DNA of 50,422 nucleotides from Sphingopyxis sp. (GCA_016463225.1 JAEMRT010000029.1:1-50422), one strand, 5' to 3'; counted from the stretch's first letter, positions 40,519 to 49,296 are shown. The notes: a model not told the origin generated them from the letters alone. Program-made: numbers and translations.

Positions 40519-41823
40519 TCACCGCCCGATGGCTTCGAGCATCGCCTCGACGCTGACGAATTTTTCGCGCGGATTGCCGTCGAGCGCCGCGGCGATTTCG
40601 GCCGCCTCGATCCGCCGCCAGTCGGCAAAGGTCACCGGCGTGACCCCGCGGCTTGCCAGCAGTACATCGAGCCCCGGACGCCCCGCCTTGCCCGCGCCGC
40701 GCCCAACGTCCTCCAGCACCATCTCGGCGACGCGCGCGCCGTCGGGCTTGTTCGTCCCGATCGTCCCCGACGGCCCGCGCCGCGCCCAGCCGACGCAATA
40801 CAGGCCGGGCAGGATTCGTCCGTCGTCGTTGGCAAAGCGCCCGCGGCCATGTTCATAGGGGACGCCCGGGATCGGCGGGGTCTGGTATCCAATGCAGCTA
40901 ATCACCAGCCCCGCGTCGATCGCATAGGTTTCGCCGGTGCCATGGCTGCGCAGCTCGGCATCGAGCGTCGTGCGTTCGACGATGATCCGCTCGGCATGGC
41001 CCCCATTGTCTTTGGCGCCCTCGATTGCCACCGGCATCGCGAAAAAATCGAAATCGATCGTCACCGGTTTGGCGACGGGGTTAGCGGCAAAGCTGCGCAA
41101 ATGCGTCACCGACTTGCGCATCCCGGGTTCGAGCAGCGCATCGTCGCCCTCTGGCGGCAGGTCGGCGGGGTCGACGCGCGGGCTGGCGCGCTCCAGATGG
41201 CCAAGCTCGCCCAGCTCTTTGGGCGTCATCGCGATCTGGTGCGGCCCGCGGCGGCCCAGGATATGGATATGGCGTACCGCACTCGCCGCCAGCTGCTCGC
41301 GCGCATGCGCGACGATGTCGCTGCCCGCGAATTCTTGCGGAGTCTTGGCCAGGATACGCGCGACGTCCAATGCGACATTGCCATTGCCGATCACCGCCAC
41401 CCCCGCGGCGCCCAGCGGCGGGTTCAGCCCGGCGAAATCGGGATGGCCGTTGTACCAGCCGACAAAGGCGGCGCTGCCGATCACCCCGGGCAGCTCGGCG
41501 CCGGGGATATCCAGCGGCCGGTCGTTCGGCGCCCCGGTCGCCAGCACCACCGCATCGTATAGCCCGACCAGCTCGTCGATCGTCACATCACTGCCCACCG
41601 AAACATGGCCGACAAAGCGGACATTGTCGGCCAGCGCGGTGCCCTCATACCGCCGTGACACCGCCTTGATCGACTGATGATCGGGCGCAACCCCGGTGCG
41701 GATCAGGCCATAGGGGACGGGCAGCCGGTCGATGACATCAACCGCAATATCCTCTGCTTTCTGAAGTGTTTCGGCAGTGTAATAGCCCGCGGGGCCGGAC
41801 CCGACGATCGCGACATGACGCAT
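40519..41823 (-). CDS. FprA-like NADPH:ferredoxin (adrenodoxin-type) reductase
   Basis: The product is 434 residues from ATG 41823. VAIVGSGPAGYYTAETL is the FAD Rossmann motif, GVAVIGNGNVALDVARIL the NADPH one, and PVPYGLIRTGVAPDHQSIK and CIGYQTPPIPGVPYEHGRGR are conserved in mitochondrial adrenodoxin reductase and mycobacterial FprA. It would pass electrons from NADPH to a ferredoxin, possibly for a cytochrome P450. No ferredoxin or P450 lies nearby. A 12-base-period direct repeat marks its promoter region. Confidence 0.9.
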   Translation of the reverse strand: MRHVAIVGSGPAGYYTAETLQKAEDIAVDVIDRLPVPYGLIRTGVAPDHQSIKAVSRRYEGTALADNVRFVGHVSVGSDVTIDELVGLYDAVVLATGAPNDRPLDIPGAELPGVIGSAAFVGWYNGHPDFAGLNPPLGAAGVAVIGNGNVALDVARILAKTPQEFAGSDIVAHAREQLAASAVRHIHILGRRGPHQIAMTPKELGELGHLERASPRVDPADLPPEGDDALLEPGMRKSVTHLRSFAANPVAKPVTIDFDFFAMPVAIEGAKDNGGHAERIIVERTTLDAELRSHGTGETYAIDAGLVISCIGYQTPPIPGVPYEHGRGRFANDDGRILPGLYCVGWARRGPSGTIGTNKPDGARVAEMVLEDVGRGAGKAGRPGLDVLLASRGVTPVTFADWRRIEAAEIAAALDGNPREKFVSVEAMLEAIGR

Positions 41824-41866
41824 CAACCCACTCCTTCGGGTGTCCGCGCGGGCGCGCGGTCCCCTA

Positions 41867-41886
41867 TCTGTTATCTTGTCTGTTAT
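41867..41886 (-). promoter_or_regulatory. Direct repeat upstream of the FprA-like gene
   Basis: TCTGTTAT occurs twice with a period of 12 (41867-41874 and 41879-41886); on the gene's strand this reads ATAACAGA-N4-ATAACAGA. The position, about 45-60 bases before the start codon, fits a regulator-binding site or a promoter with an AT-rich -10. Confidence 0.4.
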
Positions 41887-41992
41887 AGGACGATGCTAGC
41901 GGCGAAATGCGGCAGGGCAAGCGACCTTGTGCGGGCGGGCACAGCGGCCTTGACAGCGCGGCCCCGCAATCATATTGCGCCCGCCTCACGAT

Positions 41993-42066
41993 TGCCCTGT
42001 CGTCTAATGGTAAGACTGCGGTTTCTGATACCGCCTATCGAGGTTCGAATCCTCGCGGGGCATCCA
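41993..42066 (+). tRNA. tRNA-Gln(CTG)
   Basis: The 7-base acceptor stem TGCCCTG pairs with CGGGGCA (one G-T pair). The anticodon stem GCGGT/ACCGC encloses loop TTCTGAT, so the anticodon is CTG (glutamine, codon CAG). The T-arm is CGAGG-TTCGAAT-CCTCG and the CCA end is encoded (to 42066). Such tRNA ends are common integration targets, but no integrase lies beside it. Confidence 0.93.
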
Positions 42067-42238
42067 ATTCTCCCATCGCTGGACCCGGCCGCCGCTCGCA
42101 CGGCGCGATCGATCGCGCCTTTCGTCCGGCTCGCCGCGCTTTCACTTGTCAATCATTATAGTTGAGTTAACTTGGACGTTCGGGACGTATGCCGAGTCGA
42201 CCGAACCGACCTGTCCGTTTGACGAGAGGAGCCTGACC

Positions 42239-43132
42239 ATGGCCACGCTGGCCCACACTCCCGACCTGTTCGATGCCGCGCGTTCGCTGGGCGTATCGAT
42301 CTCGCCGTCGACCCCGACGATTGGGGCCGAAATCAGTGGGCTCGACCTCGATCGACCTGCCACCTCGGCAGAGGCTGATCTGCTCCGCGCCGCATGGCTG
42401 CGCTTCAAGGTCGTCTTTTTCCGCGATCAGGACATTTCCTACGACAGCCACGTCCGGCTCGGAAAATTGTTCGGCGAGCTCGAAGGTCATCCGGTCATCC
42501 CGCATGTCGAGGGCTATCCCGAAGTGCTGCGGATCGAGGGGGTCGAAGGGGTCCAGCTGACCGCCGAGACGCTTGCGCCGTTCCAAGCGTATAACAAATG
42601 GCACACCGACGTGACCTTTCGTCAGCAACCGTCGATCGCGTCCATCTTGCGCGCCCGCGTGCTGCCTCCGCTCGGCGGCGACACGATGTGGGCCGACACC
42701 GCCGCCGCCTATGCCGGATTGCCGCAACCGGTGAAGGATCGCATCGCGGGGCTGGAGGCCGAACATGACATCGTGCGCAGCTTTGGCGGTCGGGTGAGCG
42801 AGGAAAAGCGCGCCCAGCTCGCGCGCGACTTCCCGCCGGTGCGCCATCCGGTGGTCCGCAGCCATCCCGAAACCGGCGAAAAGATCCTCTACGTCAACTA
42901 TACCTTCACCAGCCGCATCATCGGGGTGAGCGAGGAGGAGAGCGACAGTCTGCTGCGCCTGCTGTTCGACCGGATCAAGGTGCCCGAATATCAGGTTCGC
43001 TTTCGCTGGACCCCGAATGCGATCGGCATCTGGGACAATCGCTCGACCCAGCATTATGCCGTCGGCGACTATTGGCCCGCGCACCGCGTACTCGAACGGG
43101 TGACGGTGTCGGGCGATGTGGTGACGCGTTGA
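42239..43132 (+). CDS. TauD/TfdA-family Fe(II)/2-oxoglutarate dioxygenase
   Basis: The product is 297 residues from ATG 42239, with GAGAGGAG upstream. The metal triad is visible: WHTDVTF (His122, Asp124) and QHYAVGDYWPAHR (His272), with Arg283/Arg287 near the 2-oxoglutarate site. It is similar in length and layout to taurine and alkylsulfate dioxygenases, but no sulfonate transporter is adjacent, so the substrate is open. It overlaps the next FAD-protein gene by four bases (TTGA), which suggests a two-step pathway. Confidence 0.9.
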   Translation: MATLAHTPDLFDAARSLGVSISPSTPTIGAEISGLDLDRPATSAEADLLRAAWLRFKVVFFRDQDISYDSHVRLGKLFGELEGHPVIPHVEGYPEVLRIEGVEGVQLTAETLAPFQAYNKWHTDVTFRQQPSIASILRARVLPPLGGDTMWADTAAAYAGLPQPVKDRIAGLEAEHDIVRSFGGRVSEEKRAQLARDFPPVRHPVVRSHPETGEKILYVNYTFTSRIIGVSEEESDSLLRLLFDRIKVPEYQVRFRWTPNAIGIWDNRSTQHYAVGDYWPAHRVLERVTVSGDVVTR

Positions 43133-44526
43133 TCGAGGCGCAGCTCCATTCGCCGCGCCCGCGGTTTCGCACCGCGACGCGCGTCGCGATTGTCGGGGCC
43201 GGCTTTTCGGGGACGCTGCTCGCGATCAACCTGCTCGAACAGCCCGATGTCGAGGTGCTGCTGATCGAACGCGACCGACACCGCATGGGCGCCGGGGTCG
43301 CGTATAGCAGCACCGAAACCTCGCACCTGCTCAATGTTCGCGCCGGCAATATGAGCGCCTTTGCCGACCGGCCCGACCATTTCTGCGACTGGCTGGCGGC
43401 GCACGGGCTAGGCTGCGAGGCGGCGTTCGTGACCCGCGCCACCTATGGCCGCTACCTGCGCGAAACACTGCGCGCCGCGATGGAGCGTTACGGACGGCGG
43501 CTGAAGCTGGTCGACGATGAAGTGCTCGATATCGAGGAGAAGGGTGGGCAGGTCACGCTGGGGCTCGTCAACGGCGGGCTGATCGAGGCCGACCGCGCGG
43601 TGCTGGCGATCGGCAATTTGCCGCCGCACGATCCACCCGCGATCGCCGACGCGCATTTGCCCTCGCATCGCTATATCGCCGATCCGTGGGCGAGCGACTT
43701 TGCCGAAGGGCTGGCGGGCGATGCGACGGTGCTGGTCGTCGGCACCGGGCTCACTGCGGTCGACGTCATCCTGCGCCTTGTGGCGAGCAGTTTTACCGGG
43801 CGGATCACCGCGCTGTCGCGGCGCGGGCTGCGCCCGCATCGTCATGTCGACGGCCTCCCGCGCCCGAAACCGGTGCTCGCCCGGCCCGCGCCAGACCTGT
43901 CCGAACTGGTGCGCTGGGCGCGCGATGAAGCGCAAACGCGTGACTGGCGGCTGGTCGTCGATTCGATCCGCCCGATCACCCAGATGATGTGGGCGGGCGC
44001 CGACGCCGACAAGCGCGCGCGCTTCCTGCGTCACCTGCGGCCCTTCTGGGACGTTCATCGCCACCGGCTCGCGCCCGAAGTCGCCGACCGCGTCGACGCG
44101 CTGGTCGCGTCGGGCCAGCTTCGATTTCGCGCCGGCAAGATCGCCGGGGTGACGGTCGAGCCCGACGCGCTCGCGGTGGCGTGGCTGCCGCGCGGCGAAG
44201 CCGATCTGGTAACGACGCGCGCGGCGCGGGTGATCAATTGCACCGGGCCGCAGGGCGACCTGCTGCGCTCATCGGATCCGCTGGTGAAGCGCCTGCTTGG
44301 CGCCCGGCGCATCCGCCCCGATGTGCTGCGGCTGGGGCTCGACATCGACCGCGACGGCCACGTCATCGACGCTGCGGGCCAGCCGTCCGAGCATATCCTT
44401 GCGATCGGGCCGATGACGCGCGGCGATCTGTGGGAAGTCGTGGCGGTCCCCGACATCCGCGGACAGGTGAGCGCGCTCGCGCGGCGCCTCGTCAACGCGC
44501 ACTGGACGGGCGGCGAGGGGCTTTAG
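43129..44526 (+). CDS. FAD/NAD(P)-binding oxidoreductase
   Basis: The product is 465 residues starting at TTG 43129, chosen because it overlaps the dioxygenase stop; other in-frame starts lie inside that gene. VAIVGAGFSGTLLAINLL is the FAD motif and TVLVVGTGLTAVDVILRL a second nucleotide-binding motif. AFADRPDHFCDWLAAHGL and DRAVLAIGNLPPHDPPAI place it in the FAD-NAD(P)-binding (PF13454-type) family. Substrate is unknown. Coupling to the dioxygenase suggests joint action on one compound. Confidence 0.85.
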   Translation: MIEAQLHSPRPRFRTATRVAIVGAGFSGTLLAINLLEQPDVEVLLIERDRHRMGAGVAYSSTETSHLLNVRAGNMSAFADRPDHFCDWLAAHGLGCEAAFVTRATYGRYLRETLRAAMERYGRRLKLVDDEVLDIEEKGGQVTLGLVNGGLIEADRAVLAIGNLPPHDPPAIADAHLPSHRYIADPWASDFAEGLAGDATVLVVGTGLTAVDVILRLVASSFTGRITALSRRGLRPHRHVDGLPRPKPVLARPAPDLSELVRWARDEAQTRDWRLVVDSIRPITQMMWAGADADKRARFLRHLRPFWDVHRHRLAPEVADRVDALVASGQLRFRAGKIAGVTVEPDALAVAWLPRGEADLVTTRAARVINCTGPQGDLLRSSDPLVKRLLGARRIRPDVLRLGLDIDRDGHVIDAAGQPSEHILAIGPMTRGDLWEVVAVPDIRGQVSALARRLVNAHWTGGEGL

Positions 44527-44744
44527 GCGCTGGCTGCCGCCCGCTGCGAAAAAAAGAATTCTACCCCGCGCATCCATTCGCCGTCGCCGTGCCGTCTAGC
44601 TGATGATCGGCCCTTGCGTCGGTCCGGGCGGCGGCTTCGCGCGGCGGTTGATATGTGCTCCCCGGTGCAGTTCATCCCCGCCTTGCGAGAAGCCGTCGCC
44701 TGTGGTTTCACGATGCCGGTGCGGTATGACGGAGAGATATGTCG

Positions 44745-45353
44745 ATGAGTTTTTTGATTGCCGCTGCGGCCGCTGCCGCCACCGTACCCGCGCCCGCGGC
44801 GACGCCGCCCGCCCCGACGACCGTATCGGTTCCGGTTGCGGAATCGATCAGCGCCGAAGATATCGCGGCCTATATCAGCCCGCGCGAAATCGCATCCTAT
44901 ATCCCGGCGCCGCCGCCGACGACCGAGCTGGTCGCGGTGAGCGACCAGTTGTTCAGCCTGCTCGAAAATTTGACGGTCGTCGCGCTGTTTGTCGTCGGCT
45001 TCTTCCTGCTCGCGCGGCTGCTCCACGCGTGGATGCTGCATCGTTCGATTCGCCGCGCGCTCGAAGCCAAGTCGGACGCGGTCGGCCCGCTGATCGAAAA
45101 GCTCAACAAGCCCTATGAGCATCTCAGCTGGCAGGGTGGCAAGGAAACGGTCAGCGGCGGTGACGACCGCAACGCCCTGGTCCTGTTGGCGATCGGCCTC
45201 GCGATGGCCGGCTTCGGGCTGATCCAGGGTCATGAGCAGCTGATCCGCACCGCGGTCGGCGCCGCGCTGTTCCCGATCTTTGTCGGTATCGCCCTGCTTG
45301 TCCGCCGCCGCCTCGCGCGCGCCGCGGCTGCCGAGGAGCGCGCCGCTGCGTGA
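44745..45353 (+). CDS. Membrane protein of the DUF6249 type
   Basis: The product is 202 residues from ATG 44745; GGAGAG eight bases upstream favours it over the ATG at 44739. An Ala/Pro-rich N-terminus (possibly a signal anchor) is followed by a transmembrane helix (NLTVVALFVVGFFLLARLL), a linker and two C-terminal helices (ALVLLAIGLAMAGFGLI, AVGAALFPIFVGIALLV). The C-terminal RNALVLLAIGLAMAGFGL block resembles DUF6249. It is followed by an overlapping sigma-factor gene and a short membrane protein, so it is probably part of the sigma signalling unit. Confidence 0.7.
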   Translation: MSFLIAAAAAAATVPAPAATPPAPTTVSVPVAESISAEDIAAYISPREIASYIPAPPPTTELVAVSDQLFSLLENLTVVALFVVGFFLLARLLHAWMLHRSIRRALEAKSDAVGPLIEKLNKPYEHLSWQGGKETVSGGDDRNALVLLAIGLAMAGFGLIQGHEQLIRTAVGAALFPIFVGIALLVRRRLARAAAAEERAAA

Positions 45354-45888
45354 TGACGGGAGCGCCGAAGAAGATTGGGCTCTCAACCAGCGGGTTGCCG
45401 GGGGAGATCGCGCCGCTTTCCAGCTCCTCGTGCTGCGGCACGAAGGGCGGCTCCGCGCTTTCCTTGCGCGCGCCGCGGGATGCGACGCCGACGATCTTGC
45501 GCAGGAAGCCTTCGTCCGCGCGTGGCAGCGCGCGGGCGATTATCGGGGGCAGGGGAGTTATGCGGCATGGATCATGGGGATTGGCTGGCGGCTGTTTCTC
45601 GACCAGCGGCGTACGGCGCGGCGGCGTGAGGGACTGGCGGGCCGCGATGACGATGCGCCGACGTCGATCGATCCGCGCGGCGCCAGCGACGCGGCGATCG
45701 ACGCCGACCGGCTGCTGGGCGCGCTGTCGCCGCAGGAACGCGCCGCGCTCACGCTGTGCTTTGGCCACGGCTGGTCGCATGGCGAGGCGGCCGAGATCAT
45801 GGGGGTGCCGCTCGGCACGCTCAAATCCCTGGTCTTGCGCGGGCGCGCCAAGGCGCAGAAGATGATCGGCGAAGGAGCGGACGTATGA
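45280..45888 (+). CDS. ECF-type RNA polymerase sigma factor
   Basis: The product is about 202 residues. Region 2 (FQLLVLRHEGRLRAFLARAA, DDLAQEAFVRAWQRAGDY) and region 4 (LSPQERAALTLCFGHGWSHG, EAAEIMGVPLGTLKSLVLRG) are clear, so it is a group IV sigma factor. The start is uncertain: TTG 45280 gives a long N-terminus and overlaps the upstream gene by 74 bases; TTG 45298 is another choice, and no ATG lies near the upstream stop. No Shine-Dalgarno is visible, so translation may depend on the gene before it. The following small membrane protein may be its anti-sigma factor. Confidence 0.88.
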   Translation: MSVSPCLSAAASRAPRLPRSAPLRDDGSAEEDWALNQRVAGGDRAAFQLLVLRHEGRLRAFLARAAGCDADDLAQEAFVRAWQRAGDYRGQGSYAAWIMGIGWRLFLDQRRTARRREGLAGRDDDAPTSIDPRGASDAAIDADRLLGALSPQERAALTLCFGHGWSHGEAAEIMGVPLGTLKSLVLRGRAKAQKMIGEGADV

Positions 45889-46208
45889 CGGCCCCGAATC
45901 ATACGGACATCGATGCGATGCTGACCGCGATGCTGGCGCCGTCGGCGCATCCCGGCGACCGTGCCTTCACCGTTCAGGTTGAACGCGCGATCGACGCGCA
46001 GGCCGCTTACGCCCGCGCCCGCGCCCGCTTCTGGCGTAGCTTTGGCTTCGAGGCGCTCGCGGTCGGCGCGCTGCTCGCGGCGCTGTGGCTGCTGTCGTCG
46101 GCGCCGCTGCCCGCACCGCTGTCCGGGGCGACGCATTGGGGACTCGCGTCACCGCTGCTGCTCATCCTGCTGCTGTGGTTCGGGGTGCAGCGCTGGCGGA
46201 GTGCCTAG
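45885..46208 (+). CDS. Small two-helix membrane protein, possible anti-sigma factor
   Basis: The product is 107 residues from ATG 45885, overlapping the sigma gene (ATGA). The first ~50 residues are soluble (DIDAMLTAMLAPSAHPGDRAF, VERAIDAQAAYARARAR), followed by two transmembrane helices (FEALAVGALLAALWLL, ASPLLLILLLWFGV). A soluble N-terminus with membrane anchor directly after an ECF sigma gene is the usual anti-sigma arrangement, but no zinc (ZAS) motif is present. Its stop overlaps the convergent xpaC-like stop. Confidence 0.75.
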   Translation: MTAPNHTDIDAMLTAMLAPSAHPGDRAFTVQVERAIDAQAAYARARARFWRSFGFEALAVGALLAALWLLSSAPLPAPLSGATHWGLASPLLLILLLWFGVQRWRSA

Positions 46209-46930
46209 CGGACCGGCGAATCCTCGCCCTCAATGCCCTGATATTTGAGCTGGAGATAGCGTTCGCGCGTCGCGAGCTTGTCGAGTTCGCCGGCCGCCAG
46301 ATTGCGCGCGGCGCTGCCGATCTCGGCTTCGAGCATCTTGAGCCCGCCGACCAGCGTCTCGTCGGGGGTGCGCCCGGCATGCGCTTCGGTGCGCAGCCCC
46401 GCGGGGATGCGCTGATAACCCGCGACGAGTTCGGGCAGATCCTCGCCAACCAGTTTGCGGATGTTCGCCGCCGCGGGTTCGTGGGGGTCGAGTGTCTGGA
46501 GCTGTGGCGCGAGCAGGTCGAGCTGGACGCCGATGCCGTCGACCAATGTGCGCGCCGGGGCGGGCAGCATCGGGCGCTGCGCCTCGAGCCAGATTTCGGT
46601 GCGCCCCGCGAGTTGTTTGAGGTCGGTCTTGGGCAAATCGGCCTGACGCGGCTCGGGGAAGGGCGAGCGGCCGAACAGCACCGCGACGCCGATCAGGAGC
46701 ACGACCAATGCGAGCAGCCCGATGAAACCCAAAGGCTGGATCAGCAATCCGAAGACGGCCGCGCCGAGCAGCACGATCCCGCCCGCGATCAGCACCCGGC
46801 CCAGCTTTTTGTACAAATGCTGGCGGCGCAGCGCGACGCTCTTGGTCCCGATCGGGCGTCGGCGTTCGCGCGACCGCTCGATCGCCGATGCCGCGGACAT
46901 CCGGACCTTGTCGACCTCGCTCATCGTCAT
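46205..46930 (-). CDS. XpaC-like (5-bromo-4-chloroindolyl phosphate hydrolysis) protein
   Basis: The product is 241 residues from ATG 46930, overlapping the telA stop; ATG 46924 is an alternative. Two adjacent transmembrane helices (GRVLIAGGIVLLGAAVFGLLI, GFIGLLALVVLLIGVAVLF, about 44-87) are followed by a helical cytoplasmic domain (LVDGIGVQLDLLAPQLQTL, GGLKMLEAEIGSAARNLAAG). XpaC proteins are usually encoded with TelA, as here, and the pair is linked to tellurite and other toxic-anion resistance or membrane stress. The biochemical mechanism is unknown. Confidence 0.85.
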   Translation of the reverse strand: MTMSEVDKVRMSAASAIERSRERRRPIGTKSVALRRQHLYKKLGRVLIAGGIVLLGAAVFGLLIQPLGFIGLLALVVLLIGVAVLFGRSPFPEPRQADLPKTDLKQLAGRTEIWLEAQRPMLPAPARTLVDGIGVQLDLLAPQLQTLDPHEPAAANIRKLVGEDLPELVAGYQRIPAGLRTEAHAGRTPDETLVGGLKMLEAEIGSAARNLAAGELDKLATRERYLQLKYQGIEGEDSPVR

Positions 46931-48138
46931 CCTTCGAGCGACGCGAGCGGGCTTTCGGCGCCGCCGACGCTCGCCTGCGCCTGGCTCGCGCCCTCGGCGC
47001 GCGCAATATAGCCCTTCGACTTGGCAACCTCGCCCTCCAGCGTCGTGACCGTCGTCTTCATGCTGTCGAGCGCCTTCAGCTTGAAAGTGTCGATCGCGTC
47101 CATCGTATCATAGATATTCTGGAACGCGCGCTGCAGCGTTTCCATCGGGATCGTGCTCGACGCCGCCTGCTCGTGGATGCGCGCGGTGTTGTCCTTCAGC
47201 ATCTTCGACGTGCCGTCGATGATGTTCGCGGTCGTCGTGTTGAGCGCGGTGATCTGTTCGAGCACCAGCTTCTGGTTGGTCATCGCCTGCGCAACGGTGA
47301 TCGCGGTTTTCAGCGCGCCGACGGTGGTGGTGCTGGCGCGATCGACCCCCTTCACCAGCTCGACATTGTTCTTTTTGACCAAATCAAGCGCGAGATACCC
47401 CTGCACCGTCACCGCCATCTGGGTGAGCAGATCCTGCGTCCGCTGGCGCGCATAGAACAGCGCATTTTCGCGCAGCACCTTGGCTTTGGCAGGGTCGCTG
47501 CTGTCGAGTTCTTCGGCCTTCGCTTCGAGTTTGGCGTCGAGCGTCTGGGCGATATGGACCATCTGCTCCAGCTTGCCCATCGCCTCCCAAAGCTTGCGGC
47601 GTTCGACGTCGATGGCGGCATTGTCCATCAACAGCTCGTCCTTGCCGTTCGCCAGCGCGTTGAGCACGCCCGAGATATGCGACTGGGCGCTGCGATATTT
47701 GGCGAAATAATTGGTGACGCTGCTGCCGAACAATTTGTCGAGGATACCGCGTTTCGACATCAGCTTGCCGTTCGATGACGGGTCGAGCCGCTCGACGGTG
47801 TTGCGCAGTTCGATCAGGTTCAGGCCGATGTCGCTGTCGCGGTCCATCGCCTTGATCGGGCGGTCGAGGAAGCGGTTCGACTGGTTCGCCGCCTCCAGCA
47901 TTTCCTTGCGGCCCATGTTGGTGATCTGGTCGACCTTTTGCCCGAACGCCGGCGAGTTGACGTCCTGCGCGACCAGGTCGTCGATGAATCCGTCGACGCG
48001 TTCTTCCAGCTTCGATTTCTGCTCGCCCGACAGCGGCACCAGCCCGGCGGCCTTTTCGGGCGACACCACGGGTACCGGGTCGGGTGGGGTCAGCTTCAAC
48101 TCGTCGGTCACCGTTGCCGTCGCGGTTTGCTCGCTCAT
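46927..48138 (-). CDS. telA: TelA-like toxic anion resistance protein
   Basis: The product is 403 residues from ATG 48138, with GGAAGGAAG upstream. It is almost wholly helical and coiled-coil-like, with SNRFLDRPIKAMDRDSDIGL, LGSSVTNYFAKYRSAQSHI, FYARQRTQDLLTQMAVTVQG and GALKTAITVAQAMTNQKLVL, all typical of the TelA/KlaA family. The family is associated with resistance to tellurite and cell-envelope stress. It is the first gene of a two-gene operon with xpaC; the order is reversed relative to Bacillus. Confidence 0.92.
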   Translation of the reverse strand: MSEQTATATVTDELKLTPPDPVPVVSPEKAAGLVPLSGEQKSKLEERVDGFIDDLVAQDVNSPAFGQKVDQITNMGRKEMLEAANQSNRFLDRPIKAMDRDSDIGLNLIELRNTVERLDPSSNGKLMSKRGILDKLFGSSVTNYFAKYRSAQSHISGVLNALANGKDELLMDNAAIDVERRKLWEAMGKLEQMVHIAQTLDAKLEAKAEELDSSDPAKAKVLRENALFYARQRTQDLLTQMAVTVQGYLALDLVKKNNVELVKGVDRASTTTVGALKTAITVAQAMTNQKLVLEQITALNTTTANIIDGTSKMLKDNTARIHEQAASSTIPMETLQRAFQNIYDTMDAIDTFKLKALDSMKTTVTTLEGEVAKSKGYIARAEGASQAQASVGGAESPLASLEG

Positions 48139-48190
48139 TCGTCTTCCTTCCAACCCCTTGCCGTCTGCCTATATGGCATGCGGCTCTGTG

Positions 48191-49162
48191 TTATTCAAGC
48201 ACCACACCTGTTGGCGGCCGCACCAGAACCGGCGCGATCCACGCTGACAGGATCAATTGCGCCATATGATAGACGAGGATCGGGACCAGCACCATGCCGG
48301 CAATCGAGGGCGGAAACAGCGTCGCGGCAAGCGGCGCGCCGACCGCGATGCTCTTTTGCGCGCTCGCGAACAGGAGGGTGATGCGGTCAGGCCGTGCGAG
48401 CTTCAGCAACCGCCCGAACAGCCACGCGCCGCCGAACGACAGCGCCAGCAGCACCGCGACCGCGGCGCCGACGACCCCGATCTCGCGCCCGTCGAGCAGC
48501 TGCCAGATACCAGCGACCACCGCCGCCGAAAAGGCGACATAGACCGCGATCGCGATCGCGGTGCGGTCCATGAAGGTCGCGAGGCCGCGATGCGCGAGCA
48601 CCCACGGGCGTAGCCAGCGCTGCACGAGCTGGCCGGCGATGAAGGGCAGCAACAGGGTCGAAACGATGCGCAGCACCGCCTCGCCGTGAATCTCGCCCGC
48701 GCTTCCCGCGAGCGCGGCGAACAGCAGCGGCGAGAGCGCGACGCCGCTGAGGTTGAGCAGCGCCGCCGCGACGACGCTCGCCGCGACATTGCCGCCGGCC
48801 ATGCTGCTCGCCGCGGTCGCCGACTGGACGGTCGAGGGCAGGATGCCGAGGAACAGGAACCCAAGCGCGAGCGTCGCGGGCAAGAAAGGTGCGGTCGCCA
48901 GCTGCGCGGCCAGGCCGAACAGCGCCATCGCGCCGAAACAGAAGAGAAAGGCGCTGCCCTGCAATTTCCAGTTGCGGATGCCGTGCAGCACCTCGCCCCG
49001 TGGCAGGCGCACGCCGTTCAGGAAAAACAGGAAAACGATCGCCGCGGTCGACACCCCCTGCGCGACCGGGACCATGTTCCCGCGCACCGGCAGCAGGCTG
49101 GCGAGCAGGATCGTCGCGAGCAATGTGGGGACGAAGCGGTCGGGAAAGACGCGGGCGAGCAT
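48191..49162 (-). CDS. Bile acid:sodium symporter family transporter
   Basis: The product is 323 residues from ATG 49162. Nine to ten hydrophobic helices are seen, with FLNGVRLPRGEVLHGIRNW, LGILPSTVQSATAASSMAGG and FASAQKSIAVGAPLAATLF, typical of the SBF-like (YfeH/PF13593) group. Real bile-acid transport is unlikely in this organism; members may carry organic anions or sodium. The gene is monocistronic. Its upstream region contains two different repeats in tandem. Confidence 0.9.
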   Translation of the reverse strand: MLARVFPDRFVPTLLATILLASLLPVRGNMVPVAQGVSTAAIVFLFFLNGVRLPRGEVLHGIRNWKLQGSAFLFCFGAMALFGLAAQLATAPFLPATLALGFLFLGILPSTVQSATAASSMAGGNVAASVVAAALLNLSGVALSPLLFAALAGSAGEIHGEAVLRIVSTLLLPFIAGQLVQRWLRPWVLAHRGLATFMDRTAIAIAVYVAFSAAVVAGIWQLLDGREIGVVGAAVAVLLALSFGGAWLFGRLLKLARPDRITLLFASAQKSIAVGAPLAATLFPPSIAGMVLVPILVYHMAQLILSAWIAPVLVRPPTGVVLE

Positions 49163-49211
49163 GGAGGGAAGCGATGGCGGGGTGGAAGGGGATTGGCAAG
49201 CGACACAATAT

Positions 49212-49289
49212 CGTCGCCCCCGCGAAGGCGGGGGCCGCTGGCGACGTTGCGCTACGCTGATAGCGGCCCCCACCTTCGCGGGGGCGACG
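49212..49289. repeat. REP-like inverted repeat
   Basis: Left arm 49212-49239 and right arm 49262-49289 are complementary and nearly identical to the copy at 40005-40094 (shared CGTCGCCCCCGCGAAGGCGG). It lies seven bases from the type S copy 3, giving a composite of two repeat families in one gap. Confidence 0.85.
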
Positions 49290-49296
49290 AACGCAA

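Noticed and set aside
41993..42066. tRNA-Gln as the attachment site of an island
   Set aside because: No integrase, no duplicated tRNA end and no composition change were seen beside it.
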